Below, one piece after another: positions 34,881 through 47,518 of a DNA stretch of 59,227 nt (positions are counted from its first letter, which is position 1; every line of letters begins with the position of its first letter). Location of the stretch: assembly GCA_002270565.1 (NCBI GenBank), contig NQMI01000174.1, positions 21,786 through 81,012 of the forward strand, written 5' to 3'. The position numbers and the translations under genes were made by a program. The notes beneath the pieces are model-generated. The model searched no databases. It worked only from the letters and a program-made list of their open reading frames with translations, and had not been told where the DNA came from. Source of the stretch: Stenocarpella maydis. Taxonomy: Eukaryota > Ascomycota > Sordariomycetes > Diaporthales > Diaporthaceae.

Positions 34881-36719
34881 CGTGATCGCGGGCGCTGGTC
34901 CTGAGCAACAGAACATGTAGACCAGATAACCCTGCCGAAGTTGGCAGGCACCAAACTCTATTATTGCATTCTTCTTGCCTGTGCACACATGCTGCAGGGA
35001 ACACGGAGGATGGAGTCGAAAATTCCCTGCATGAACAAGTAATGTTCCGTTGAACGGTAGCCCCACTAGGGAAAACACTCAGGAGTAACAGTGGGTACCT
35101 ATAGGTACCTAAGTATGTTTCGAACCGGGGTACGAACCACGAACGTCGACGCCTCATCTAATCAAAGTCCTTTTCAAAGATTTTCGGAGCACACACCGTC
35201 ATGCAGTCTATCCAATGTGACATACGTTTCGCCTATCAGATCCCGATATCAACAAAGGTTGCTTAGTTAACCGTGTTCGCGCCTGCAGCATTGTCTGGGA
35301 AACTCGCACGACCTTACACCAGACGCCTGATGATAATTGCATGGTTGTCATTTAAGTAAAGAGCTTTGCTGGTGATCCAATCCTACCTCGGACTACCCCT
35401 TTACATCCCTGACCTTGCTGCCGCCTCCCCGCGGGTTCTGCTACCTATCACAGTCCATCCACGCCGCATTACTTCATTCGACTGATTTCTACTCTGTACT
35501 CCACCGCACGGCCACAACGGCTTGCCCGATAGGCACGTCTTCTCGGGCGCAATGCCCGGCACGAAATGGCGGCACTGCTGCAGAGAAGCGAGTTGCAGCA
35601 TCATGTCCGGTTTGCTTCGTACATGCAGGTTGATTGTGACTCATCCTGACTGAGTGAACCTCTTCTCTCCAGGAGGCCTCTCTCCACCAAAACACATGGT
35701 CCAGCACTGTTGCGTACTTTCACTAGTCCGCTGGGCGGCAAACTTGCAATGGGACTGGTGGTTGTTGACTGTAATGAAGGCACATTTGGAAGTTCAAATT
35801 TCTCACCAAAACTTTCTGTTACCTGTTAGTGAATCACAGCTATTCCCCTCAAACTTTGACTGTATGAAGGGACAGCCGCGACTTTTTTTTTTCAAAACAA
35901 AAAGATAGGAAAACAGCTGCGGAGAACCTAGAATCTGGTTTAGAAGGGTTCTTACACCCTGGGGCAGACATGCTGCGGAATACCAAGAGATTTGAGATAG
36001 GATCCTGCTCTGTACAAGAACAAAGTATATACCATCATGTCCTATGAACCACAACGGCCTGGAATGATATTGAACTGCTACCGGCGCAACATTTTGGGCT
36101 TCAAAATTAACAGCAGATTCTTTGTAGGTTGCTGATAACCCGGGGCACACCTCAGCAGCAAGATCGGGGAAGCTTAACAGCCTGAGATGTTCACGCCATG
36201 AGGGCCTGCAAGACTCGCAAAACTCACTCCGCCAAAGTCATGGATAGCATCAGCTCCATATAAGGACTCATACTGCCAAGTATCACAATAATTTTCACCA
36301 CCAGTGAGCAGCTAATCAGCTTACCACGGGAATGGCAATTTGTCTTCATTAGCAATAACGAACTGTATCGTTCCAGGTTCTTAGCGTCGATATAACTCCA
36401 GACGGTATGATGCCCCCGAGTATAATTCACAACACCTGCGTCTTCCTCACAATCAAAGTTAGATTCTCCTCGGCACAGCGGTACCGCCGTATCATCAAGC
36501 GGAGAGGGCCGCTAAATGACGGAGGAAGCCTCGTACTTCTAGCGCTTCAAGCGACATGTATGCAAAAGTCAAATTGGGGTGGAGAAATATCTCCGCACAT
36601 GTTTTCGCGTGCAGTCTACAGATCCTGGTTTAGTCCAACAGTGTGTGGTTGAGGAAGCCCCCGTTGCCGCTTTGTAAAGCATGCCGGGTTCAGAATCCAG
36701 AACCAACACCTAGACACCA
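34881..36719. other. Spacer between the ankyrin/CorA gene and the PKS cluster
   Basis: About 1.8 kb with only short, overlapping frames on both strands. It should contain the promoter of the ankyrin/CorA gene and the 3' end of the PKS gene. Nothing recognisable as a gene, tRNA or repeat was seen. Confidence 0.45.
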
Positions 36720-39700
36720 TCATTGCTTCAAAAGCTTACACTTCCCCGCCAGATCTCCAGCCAACGCCCTCATAGGGATGTTCGCCATGAGATCAAACAC
36801 ACTGACATCAACACCAGTCTCGCGGGCAATCCAGTTGCGTACCTCGACCGCCACCAGGCTGTCGACGCCGTACGCGCTCAAGGGCTTGCCCTCGTCCACA
36901 TCGCCCTCCGGCATCATCATCAACCGTGCAAGTCTCCCTACCAGCGCCCTGGTGATGAGGTCGGCCGCGGCCGCCACGTCCTTCTGGCCGCAGCGGGTGA
37001 GGTCCTCGCGCAGCGAGATCTCGCCGCCGCCGTTGGTGCTCGAGTTCGAGTGGTGCTGGTTGCGGAGCGCCGCGAACCGGTCGTCGGCGATCCAGTACCA
37101 GGCCTCGGAGGATTCGTTGTGGGGCAGGCCGCACATGACCTGGGCGGGATGGTGATGATGCACATGCGGTTGTGTTGTTGTTGCTGCTGCTGCGGCTTGT
37201 TCCTGTTGCTCCATGGCGATGGAGAGTAGGCCGTGCAGGTCGCTGTTGTGCATCACCTTCAGCCCCATGGCCTTGACGTGATCTACGTACTCGTCGTGCT
37301 CGGCGACGAAACCGACGGAAAGGAGGTAGCCGATGTCGATGGTCATGGCTCGGAGACCTTGGCTGCGCCGGTAGGAGGCAAAGTAGTCCTGGAAAATGCT
37401 GCTGGCGGTCAGTACCATGAAGCCAAGCACATGCAAGATGTGAGATGAGTGACACTGGACTTACTTTCCACAGCCGTAATTGCCCTGCCCACGGTGGCCC
37501 ATGACTCCAGCAAGCGAGCTCAGCATGACGAAGAAATCCAAATCTCGGGGCAGGAGATCATGTAGGTTCCAGGTACCGTGGACCTTAGGGCCAACGGTCT
37601 TGCGAATATGATCCGCCGTCATCTTGTCGAACAGTGTGTCCTGAGGAAGTGGTCAGCCTTTCGTCTGTCTGTCTATCTGTCTGTCTGTCAACAATGGGTT
37701 TAAGGAACACTCGGAAACGCACATCCAACACCATGGCGCCCGTGACGCAGCCCTTGATGGGAGGCATGCCCCGACATTGCTCGAGCACCGCCTCAAGGGC
37801 CTTTCGGTCACCAACGTCGCAATCAAAGGCACGAACATCGGTGTCATAGACATTCCTCAGATCTTCAGTAAACGCCTTGTTTTCCGCCCCACTCGAGGCA
37901 GATCGCGACAGCAACACGAGTGCCTTGGCTCCTTTTTCCGCCAACCATCTTGCAACCTCTCGGCAGATGCCCCCGAGCCCAGCCACAACGTACGTTGCGT
38001 TGGGCGAAACATTAACCTTTGGAGTCGGCGGTACCGCAGGGACGACATCCTCATCAGCGACCCGCACAACGACCTTACCCGTGTGCTTACCAGCCTGCAT
38101 AAATCGGAAAGCCTTTTCCACCTCTGCCATGGTGAATTGCAGGATTGGAGACACGGGCTTCAGGGTGCCGTTCTGGATATGCTCGGCAACTTCGCTCCAC
38201 AGCTTCACGGCCCGGGGCGTCGGGTTGTTCTCGAAGTCCAAGAGGTTGACTCCGATGTAGCTCTTGTTGTCAAGGAACGGCTTCATGTCCAGGCCAGTAT
38301 TGGCGAACAAGTCTGCTTTTCCAATCTCCAGAAAACGGCCAAACTTGGCGAGGCAGTGCCAGCTGAGCCGCAGGGCCTCGCCCGCCAGGGAGTTGAGAAC
38401 AACGTCCACGCCCTTGCCCTTGGTGGAGCGCATTACACCCTTTGCGAAGGATGTGTCACGGCTGCTGAAGATGTGATCCTCTGGGATTCCATACTGCTCG
38501 CGTATAAGCTTCTTCTTCTCGTCGGACCCCGTCGTTGCGAATATCTCGGCACCAATGTGCTGAGCCAGGATGATGGCCGCCTGACCGACGCCTCCAGCGG
38601 CGGCGTGGATGAGTATGGTCTCTCCCTTGGTCAGTCTGCCTGCTGTAACAAGTGCGTAATACGCCGTCAGAAAGACCAGCGGCATTGATGCGGCATCCTC
38701 GAAAGACATGTTCGGCATCGCGATCGCACCAGCGGCAGGGAAGCGAACATAAGTGGCAAATGCATCGCAGGTGGCGGTCATGACACGATCGCCAGGCTTC
38801 AAGCCCGTGACATTTTTCCCAACGCGAGTGACCACACCAGCAGCATCAACACCCAGCTTGCGCTCGTTCAGACTGCCCAGGCCGACCAGAACATCCTTGA
38901 AGTTCAAGCCGACAGCCTTGACCTGGACCTCTATCCAGTCCTCCTGAAGCTCCGTGTAGTAGAGCTCATCCTCGACCCACCGGAACGTGTCCAAGAGGCC
39001 AGGTGTCTTGATGGTCAACTTCAGAGGGCGCCCACAGGCGGTGAAGGACACGGGCTGCGGCTCGCCCTTGGCCTCGTACGTCCGGAGGGCCGAGTCAACT
39101 GACTGCACGCGTTCGACCCGCGGCACGTAGACCAGGCTTCCCCGGGAGGCGAACTCGTGGTCCTCGTGGGCAGGATCGGCGCGGGAATGCTCCAGCGCGA
39201 CACGCAGGATGGACTGGGCGGCCTCGGTCAGGGCCGTCTTGTCCGCGAGGGACTCCGGTGGCTCGATATCCAGGGTGGCGAGCCGGCTTCCTGCGTCCTC
39301 GTTCCGGATGGCGCGGGACAGGCCTACCATCAGGGACTTCATCGGATGTGTGCATTCCATTGCTGAGCCGCCCGTGATCCAGAGTGTACCGACGGACTCA
39401 CGAACAACGCGGTGAATCCTGGTCCAGTCTTCGTCTGTTATATTGGCAAGTACTGGAGACTCCCATTCCGCCAGACATAGGGTGTACCTATGCGCAACGT
39501 CTTTGTCGGTAAACGATCCCCATTCGGCGGTGTGTATGTCAAGGCTGGCGTTCTTGAGTACAGACTTGATCGTTTCCGCAAGACCGCTGGATTCTGCGGT
39601 GCCAGTGTGAATGACGACGTACTTGGACGCAGGTTGGGGTCTCGTAGTGGCAGGCTTCGTTGATACGATCAACGACACAGGCTCATTAGATGTCTCACGG

Positions 39701-42700
39701 TCGCCACGTACATCCATGTCAACGCCTGAAAATCCAGCCTTATTCAGTGCTGTGTTCCACTCTGCCACATCTAGCAGAGGACCACCCTTTCTGCCATCAT
39801 CTTCGCCCAGCCACCAACCGGGCAAGGGACCCATGATGAAGCCTGAGAAAATGCGCTTGATGGTCACCTCGGACAAGACGAGCCTCCCGCCTGGCCTAAG
39901 CAGCGCAAGGCAGTGTGTCAGTGTTTCCTGGATGCTCTTGGTGGCGTGCAAGACATTGGCGCAGACGATGAGGTCGAAGGATTCGGGCTGGAAGCCCTGC
40001 GCGAGAGGGTCATTCTCGATGTTGCACGTGCCAAACTCCATGATCCTCTCGTCCTTGCAGAAGCGCTCCTGCGCCTTCGCCAGAAAGCCAGGGGAGATAT
40101 CAGTGAAGAAGTATCGCTTGGCCTTGGACGTTCCATCACTATTGCGAAGACGCTCTAGCACGTGGTAGGTGGTTCCACCCGTACCGGCACCGATCTCTAG
40201 GATCTCCAGGCTGGGAGTCTTGTCGGCGATGAGCCCAACGTATTCGGCCACGTTGGTGTTGAAGGATGTACCAAAGGCGCCGCGGTAAAAGGTATACAGC
40301 AGATCGCCCTCGGTCATCACCTGCAGGGGCTCCACCTTGCGGCTGAATATGTTGCTAAGATTCTGGCCAATGCGGTCCACCATCTGGACCGTGATGTTGC
40401 CGCTCTGGCTGAGAGCTATCCTCTTCTTCGCGGACTCAAGTCTGGCCTCCACAGCTTTAGGGACGGCCTCAAGTGGGGGGAAGGCGCTCTTACAGTCCTC
40501 CATCCACTCGACGTATAGCTTCCAGAAACCATCGGTTGGTTTGTGTTCCAAGCCCTCGGGACTGTGCAACCAGTCCAGGCAGCGGTGTATGTACACCAAA
40601 CAGACGTACTCCAGCAGATCAAGCACAGACTCGTCATCCGCATTGGGGGTGGTCCTGCGGTATACAAGTTCTTTTACGTGCTTAGGCGCCAGCAGGTCGA
40701 CATCCTCCCGCCAGACTTGGTCAAAACATGAGGCTCGTGTCTCCGAGCTCTGACCGCTGCTGTCTGTGTTGCCGCCTACGGAGGCGAGACCGAGGCCTTC
40801 TATCACAATGAGAGGCGTTGAACAAGCATCGTCGCTGATGGCGATATCCGACGTCCAGGTCGTATAGCCAACCTTCTTAGCTGTCGAGATGCCGTGCAGA
40901 GCCGATCCCGGAATAGTAGGCACACCAGCTGATATGAATACGCGGTCGAACGAGACCGGAACCACGGCCTCCGAAGAAGATTGCTCATCGCCGCTGATGG
41001 AGGGGAAGAGTAGATGTAGGACAGAGTCCAAAGTGGCCGGGTGGACGACACATGGGTACTCGAATCCCTCAGGCATGACGGCCTTCGTGTCCGGGACGGT
41101 GATTACTCCATAGCTGGAGTTTTCACCTGCCCACAGCTCTTTGACATTGCGGAATGTGGGTCCATACACCATTCCAATTGTCTCAACGTTGTCATACAGA
41201 AAGTTCCTGGCTGGCTTTTGGCATCTCTCCCTGGCGGTCTCGAAAGCATCTTTTCTCGACTGATTCTCCAGCTCGAGCTGTTGCTGCATGGCGGGCGACA
41301 GTGCAGACCGTAAAGTGACGGAGACTAGACCTCGGGCATGGACTGTCCACTCCTGGCTATCTTCAGACCAAGAGCACACACTGAATTCATTTAAAATTGC
41401 AGAAGGAGCAGCCCTTGTCCCGACACGGCGCGGGTGGAGCTGAACCATTACCTCAATCCCCTTCTCGGTGTCAGGCACCCGCATCGCAGAAACGATGTCC
41501 ACATCGCGGAGCTCGTAGCCATGAATAATCTTATGCTCGCCATGATGGTCCTCGGCGAGCTGCTTTGCCGCCTCTATAGCCATGACGAGCATGCCCGCGC
41601 CGGGGTAGAGGATGTTGCCTTGGACCTTGTGCTCGCGAACCCAAGGATTCTCTGAACAGCGGATGAAATTCCGCCACGTGGGGTCAGGCACACCTGCAAC
41701 ACGGCAGCCGAGGAGATCCAGTCTGGGCCTGGACCGGAGGCGGTAGGCTTTGGAGAGGTGGGACTCATCCCAGAATGTGAGGCTATGGTTCCAGGCGTAC
41801 GGCGGCAGATCCACAAGCATTTGGGTCTGTGAGGGGGGGACGCCGTTCAGAAGGCCCAAGCCGAAATGATAGCTTTTCGTCCAGAGATTGCCCATGGCCT
41901 GCAGGGCTGTCTCGGCGCCGTCGAATTTCCGCCGTAGCATCGTCTCGTATGAGAGATCCGTGAACTTGCCTTCCACGGTCTTGAACACGTCGATAACATA
42001 GCTTCGGAGCGCTGAATGAGGGCCAATCTCAAGGAAGATGTCCGCGAAGGCTCGTCGGTCGTGTGACTTCTTAAACCCGCCGTCGCCATGGTTCAGCAGT
42101 GCTTCCATGGCGCCAGCGAAGTTGACAGGCCGCACCAGGTTCTCCACCCAGTAGTTTGGTGACATGTCTCCAGGCGTGATCAGACGTCCGGTGATAGATG
42201 AGAACATAGGTATGGTATGTTCCGAAGGGACATGGGGTATGCCCGCGAGCGCAGCCTCATACTGGTCCCTGACAGCCTCCATGTGGGAGGAGTGGTAGGC
42301 AACGTCCATTGGTAGCCGGGTGCAGAGCACCTGGTCTTCCTTGAGGACCTCTAGCAGCTCATCCACGGCAGCTGCATCGCCAGACACGGTGCATGCCTTG
42401 GGGCTGTTGAGGCAGCCGATGATAGCACGTCCCTGTGTCAGCGACTTAAGCCTATACTTGAGGGACTCCCCACTAGAGTTGACAGCCAGCATCCCACCCT
42501 TACTGCCCTTCTGCGCGACAGTCTTGGAGATCTGACCACGTAGCCAAGCAATTTTGATACCGGCATCGTGGCTGATCAGCCCGGCGGAGTATGCAGCGGC
42601 AACCTCGCCGCTTGAGTGGCCCACCACTGCAACAGGTCGGATTCCCCAGTGTCTGAGAAGATCTACGAGGGCAATTTGCACAGCTGTGCAGGCAGGCTGG

Positions 42701-44785
42701 CTATACTCTGTCCTGTGAAGGTTGCACTCATCCTCAGGGCGAGCCAGCTCCTCAGAGAGGCTCCAGGGGCATCCGAGGTCATGAAGCATCTTCTCCGAAG
42801 CTTCCATACTCGCCTTGTAAGTAGGGAATATTTCCAGTCCTTTGCCCATGGCGAACCATTGTGCTCCTTGGCCGGTGAAGACAAAGGCCAGGCGAGGATT
42901 GGTGGTGCTCGAAGATCGTGTCGGGGCCGAGAGGGCCGACACAAGGCGCTCACGGAGTTCTGATATCGTTGACGCAGTGACGTATGATTTCCACGGAAGC
43001 GCAGAGCGCTTGTTTGAGAGGGTATACGCGAGGCTCTTGAGGAACCCTTTCTCAGGCTTGAGAGATTGCTTGGTTTCGAGGTAGGATAACAAACGGTGAA
43101 CGTTGCGGATGACTCCCTCTTTGTCGTTGGAGGAGATGACAAAGACCTTGGGGTTATTTGAGGTTTCTTGCGAGTCATCTGTGAGCACAGTGATGCTCGT
43201 TTGAGAGCTATTAGTAACTTCACTGTGGTCGCTGTCACTATCTGCGCCGTCACTAGCGCTGCTGTCGGTCAGGCTGCTGCTGAGGGCATCTCCGACAAGT
43301 GACGTCTGGGTCGGCTTTGTTGCAGAAATTCGGCTGGCTCCTCCCACCCTCTGGAGATAAGATGCGGGCTCTTCGAGAATAACGTGGGCATTGGCACCTC
43401 CAAAGCCAAAGGAGTTGATGCTGGCTCTTCTCGGGCCCTTGTTCGGCCATGGCATGGCTTTCGTGGGTATCCTGACGTTATCTGGTAGTTCGATCTGGGG
43501 GTTCAACTTCTCAAACCACAAGTTAGGCGGTATTATCCCTCTTTCGACGACCAAGGCTGCCTTGATGACACCAGCCACTCCGGCCGCGCCCTCAAGATGG
43601 CCGATGTTAGTCTTCACACTGCCCACGAACAACTCGCTCGACCGATTCTGGCCAATAGTCGCCAGTATGGCCCTAGCTTCCAACGGGTCACCAGCCTGCG
43701 TGCCGGTGCCGTGGGCTTCGACGTAGCCTGTGTCGACAGGGTCCACTCCGGCTTGCCTGTAGGCAGTGCGGATCAGGGTCTGCTGTGCCTCACTGCTAGG
43801 TAGTGAGATGCCCGGTGTGCGGCCATCCTCATTGGCGGCGCTGGCGAGGACTACGCTTCGGATCGTGTCACCGTCGCGGATGGCTGCATCTAGGGACTTC
43901 AGGATGAGCACGCCGAAACCCTCCCCGCGGGAGAAGCCATTGGCACTGGCGTCCCACATCTTTGACTTCCCGTCCGGGGAGAGAATCTTGGCGGCGCCAA
44001 GTAATATTGACATGTCGGGTCCAAACATTAGGTTTGCACTAGAATCTTGAGTGTAAGCCAACTTCTCCACTGCCGATTGTGGTGACATTTCGAGGTATTC
44101 TGGATCTTACCCGGCAACGACACTCATTTCTGCTTCACCAGCTCGGATACTTTGGCAGCCGAGATGGAAGGCCGTCAGACTTGACGAACATGCCGTGTCT
44201 ATGGTCATGCTGGGGCCTTTCAGGTCATAAAACCATGACAGCCTATTTGATGCTAATGAAGACGAAAGACCTGTGGCATGGTAGATCGAGGGACCTTCAT
44301 TATCGCGAGCCTGGAGGTTGGGAAAGTCGCCAGTGAAGGTGCCAATGTAGCAAGAGGTCAACGTTCCCGCCACCGCGTCGAGAGTGAGTCCTGCGTTCTC
44401 AAACCCCTCATATGTGGCCTCGAGCAGAAGTCTGTGCGTCGGATCCATGGCCTTTGCTTCTTTGGGTGTGATGGAGAAGAAAGGCGCGTCAAATGCCTTG
44501 AAGTCCTCCTTCAGGAAGTGTGCATGTCTATGCCCGGGCTTAGATTCGGATTGCTACCAGTCCCGAGTTCTCATGGACTTACCGTGGCTGTATGCTGCCA
44601 AGACGCTCTGGATTTGGGTGGTAGAAACCATCGATGTTGTATCGATCTTTTGGTATCTCAGAACGTGCAGAGCGGCCCTCAACAAGCATGTTCCAGAAAG
44701 CCTCTGGATCTGAGCCGTCACCTGGAGCCCGGATGCCAATGCCAATGATGGCAACCGACTGTGGCGCTGGTGATGTGTTGCTCAT
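36720..44785 (-). CDS. Highly reducing type I polyketide synthase (KS-AT-DH-MT-ER-KR-ACP)
   Basis: Five exons (44583-44785, 44111-44527, 37723-44038, 37465-37640, 36720-37398) join in frame to 2596 residues. KS ~8-430 has Cys181 in DTACSSS, EAHGTGT and NIGHLEG. AT ~594-905 has GHSSGE. DH ~1007-1290 has His in [10 protein letters not shown] and the [10 protein letters not shown] motif. MT ~1370-1620 has [13 protein letters not shown] ~1890-2190 has [13 protein letters not shown] ~2220-2400 has SSLAG and NYGCGN. ACP ~2520-2590 has the Ser of [10 protein letters not shown]. All key residues are seen, so a reduced, C-methylated chain is expected. A Ser/Asp-rich linker follows KS. The KR nucleotide-binding motif reads GLGGIC, with Cys in place of the usual last Gly. 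There is no thioesterase, reductase or condensation domain. It is transcribed away from the FAD oxidase. An in-frame ATG at 44845 is an alternative start; MSNTS at 44785 is preferred as closer to the KS. Confidence 0.93.
37662..37689 (+). repeat. (TCTG)n microsatellite inside a PKS intron
   Basis: About seven TCTG units with one TCTA variant lie in the third PKS intron (37641-37722). Because it is intronic, length changes would not alter the protein, but they could vary between strains. Confidence 0.85.
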
Positions 44786-45817
44786 TTTGATTTGATGGGG
44801 CGAGGGTATTCGCGGCCGTGTGAAGGTTTTTGATGCTTCTGCCACGATAAAAGAAGTAGATCGGGAATGTATCTACAGCAAGAAGTTGACCAAGTAGGAA
44901 TATCCGGTGAATTACGAATTGTTGAGAATCAAGGGGACGGGAACGACGAGGGAGATAGAACAGTCGCCCAGAGATATATCATTCTTGCCTAGTAAGGCCA
45001 GGCCGGCGGCGAATTATCTTCTCCCCAAGGACTCTAGCAAAGATCAGGACCGTGATAAAGATCCTTGCTCCATTGTTACCGCTTCAAGAGTAGAAGCCCA
45101 CAGTCTTGCCATCCCGATACCCCTATCTACCTCCGGTAAAACGCAGCGAAGAGGCTCCTTGAGACTGTCTTCGTCCATAAGCCACAATATCTGCTAGAGG
45201 GGGCTCTGTCTCAAATTGGTCATCCCTATGACAATGCCCGCAGGGAATGCGGATACTTTGATTGTGTTCCAAGTTCCTGGAAAGCACAAGAAATGCCGCA
45301 CCGTGTGGGGTCCCCAATCATCAGCTGAGTCAAGTGGCTGGACGGCAATGATACCAGAACTGGATGTCGCATGCGGGTACCCCGGTCATCGATATTGACT
45401 GAGAACGAATACTTTAGGCACGGGATGGAATATTCGACAACCAGTAGAGCCTCAGGGGTGTATGCCATGTCGTTGCTGTATTTAATTATTCATGCTCAAC
45501 CAATGAACAGCTTGGTGGGTCTTTTGGTAATGAACCCGGGAAAGCCTTTAAGCCCGTTGAGTTAGCACATGCCGTTGTGAACTACCGTGGCCAGCGAAAC
45601 TTCTCAGATAGATGTGTCAGAACATATTCCTTACGCGAGGAAGGCTTCGAGTCGAGCTTGCGAATCCGGGCTTGCCGTCTGTACCAGAAGGCATATATAT
45701 CATCAATTTCTGAAGCTACCAGTCCCAAGTAGGTAGGACACGGACTATACATTCTTAATATCTATTGCTAGGAGGGGTAGAAGAAGAAACGAACAGCGCC
45801 TTTGTGTCAAAATCAAC
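44786..45817. promoter_or_regulatory. Shared divergent promoter of PKS and FAD oxidase
   Basis: About 1.03 kb separate the start codons of the PKS (minus) and the FAD oxidase (plus), with no convincing gene between. Such head-to-head pairs in fungal clusters are usually co-regulated. I did not identify a specific operator. Confidence 0.6.
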
Positions 45818-47518
45818 ATGCCTGACTGTCAAGAACGCTCCCTAAGTTTCCAGTCGGAACTTGCACCTCGACTGTCCTCAGGGGCTGTTGTTTCTGTGCC
45901 TACGTCTGAGGAATTTCATCATTCTAATTTGCGCTTCACGCAGTACGCACGGCCTGTGAGTTCATATATCCAGTTCAAGAAGTGCCAAAACGTTGAGAAA
46001 AAGCTAAAAGTTGCAGACATACCAACTGGCCGTGAGGCCAGCATGTGAGGAAGATGTCGTCAAGACGATAAAATTTGCTCGAGCCAATGGACTTCCATTC
46101 GCAGCACGAGCAGGCCATCATTGTGTTTCGACCACGATGCGACATCTCAAAGATGGCGTCTTGTTGGACATGCGTTCTCTCAACAGCATGTCTTTCGACG
46201 CTGGGAAACAGCAGGTGACGGTTGGCGGTGGAGTCATCACAGACGAGTTTGTTCGATTCTTGGAAAGCCGAGGAATGGAAGTTAGTAAGTCTTTTCTACA
46301 TGTAAACCGCTGGGCTTTGCTCTCCAACAGTAACTGACACAACAAAAGATGTTGGTTCTTGCCCTACAACTGGGTTGATCGGCGTTTCCTTCGGAGGTGG
46401 ACTTGGCAGACTCCAAGGCAAGTATGGCCTATTACATGACAATATGGTATCCTGCAGACTTGTGCTCGCGGATGGCTCCGTTATCAACGCGTCCAGAGAC
46501 TCGCATCCGGATTTATTCTGGGCGATACGCGGTGCAGGGCACAACTTTGGCATCGCCGTTGAAGCAAAGTTCCAAGTTTATCCTGAGGCTCATGACGGCA
46601 TCCACTACACCTGGGACCTTGACTTTGGTCTCGACCAATGCGATGCACTTTTTACCAAGTTGAATGAAGTCCACGAGATCATGCCGCCAGAGCTTGCCAT
46701 TTTCATCCTCTGGAACAGGCAAAATAAGTCAGGACTCAAGGTATATTTCAGCTTGTGTCTTCAAGTATTAGGAATGCGGGTGCTCACACATCACAGCACC
46801 TCATTCTCATAAACCTTGTCTGGTCCGGTAAAGAATCAGATGCCAATGAGTGGGTACAAAGATTCGAATCTCTGGGCCCAGTGGAGAGCAGCGGCAAGAT
46901 CAAGACTAGTTGGTCAGAGCTCCCCTGGACGACCTACAATGGCCAGAACAAATTACTGAGCAAGCCCGAGCTTTGGTCCAAGAAGCGGTATGCGATGATG
47001 GGTGCCGTGGGTATTGAGAAATTTGACATCCCGACGACCAAAGCTTTCTTCCACAGTCTCAAGGAGATGAATGAGAAGTGGGCAGGGAAGGGGCTTTTTG
47101 GCGCCATGTTCGAGTGTCTGCCACATCATCGAACCCGACAACTTCCAGCAGAGTCTACCGCGTTCCCTTGGAGATGGGGCACAAACCATTTCTTGTAAGT
47201 TACTCACGGGAAACTGTGGCAATTTTGATACTGACAACTTGCCTACTTTCGCATAGGATGATGACAGCCACGCCCATTAGTCTTGAAGACCGTGATGCAT
47301 TCGAAGGTCATCTTGACAATTGGAAGAGGCGATTCATCGACGTTTCTGGCTACGGCCGGCTCCAACAATACGTGAACTATGGGAATACCACGTCGACCTT
47401 GCAAGATCCTCTAGAAGCTCTGTACGGCTACGAGCCTTGGCGCTTGGAGAAATTAAGGGCTCTGAAGCGCAAGTATGACCCCGAGAATGTATTTAGATGG
47501 TATCAGCCGCTATTTTAG
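45818..47518 (+). CDS. FAD-linked oxidase, berberine-bridge-enzyme type
   Basis: Five exons (45818-45955, 46017-46284, 46349-46740, 46797-47194, 47257-47518) with introns of 56-64 nt join in frame to 485 residues. The PCMH-type FAD-binding half shows RAGHHC, where the second His (about residue 81) matches the His that links FAD. It also shows [29 protein letters not shown] and [13 protein letters not shown]. Cys at about 140 sits where related enzymes form a second covalent FAD bond, so bicovalent flavin is possible (inference). The C-terminus has the BBE signature: YVNYGN, then [20 protein letters not shown]. It probably oxidises the polyketide with O2 (alcohol oxidation, dehydrogenation or ring formation). 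It has no obvious secretion signal. It is divergent from the PKS, which supports a joint role. Confidence 0.92.

Noticed and set aside
36723..37229. 168-codon plus-strand frame over the PKS ACP
   Set aside because: Opposite strand of the ACP/KR coding exon, which has clear domain motifs.
37660..37690. Possible CRISPR-like or regulatory repeat
   Set aside because: It is a simple tetranucleotide microsatellite in a eukaryotic intron. No CRISPR array was seen anywhere.
37777..38688. 303-codon plus-strand frame over the PKS ER/KR
   Set aside because: Antisense to well-defined ER and KR domains.
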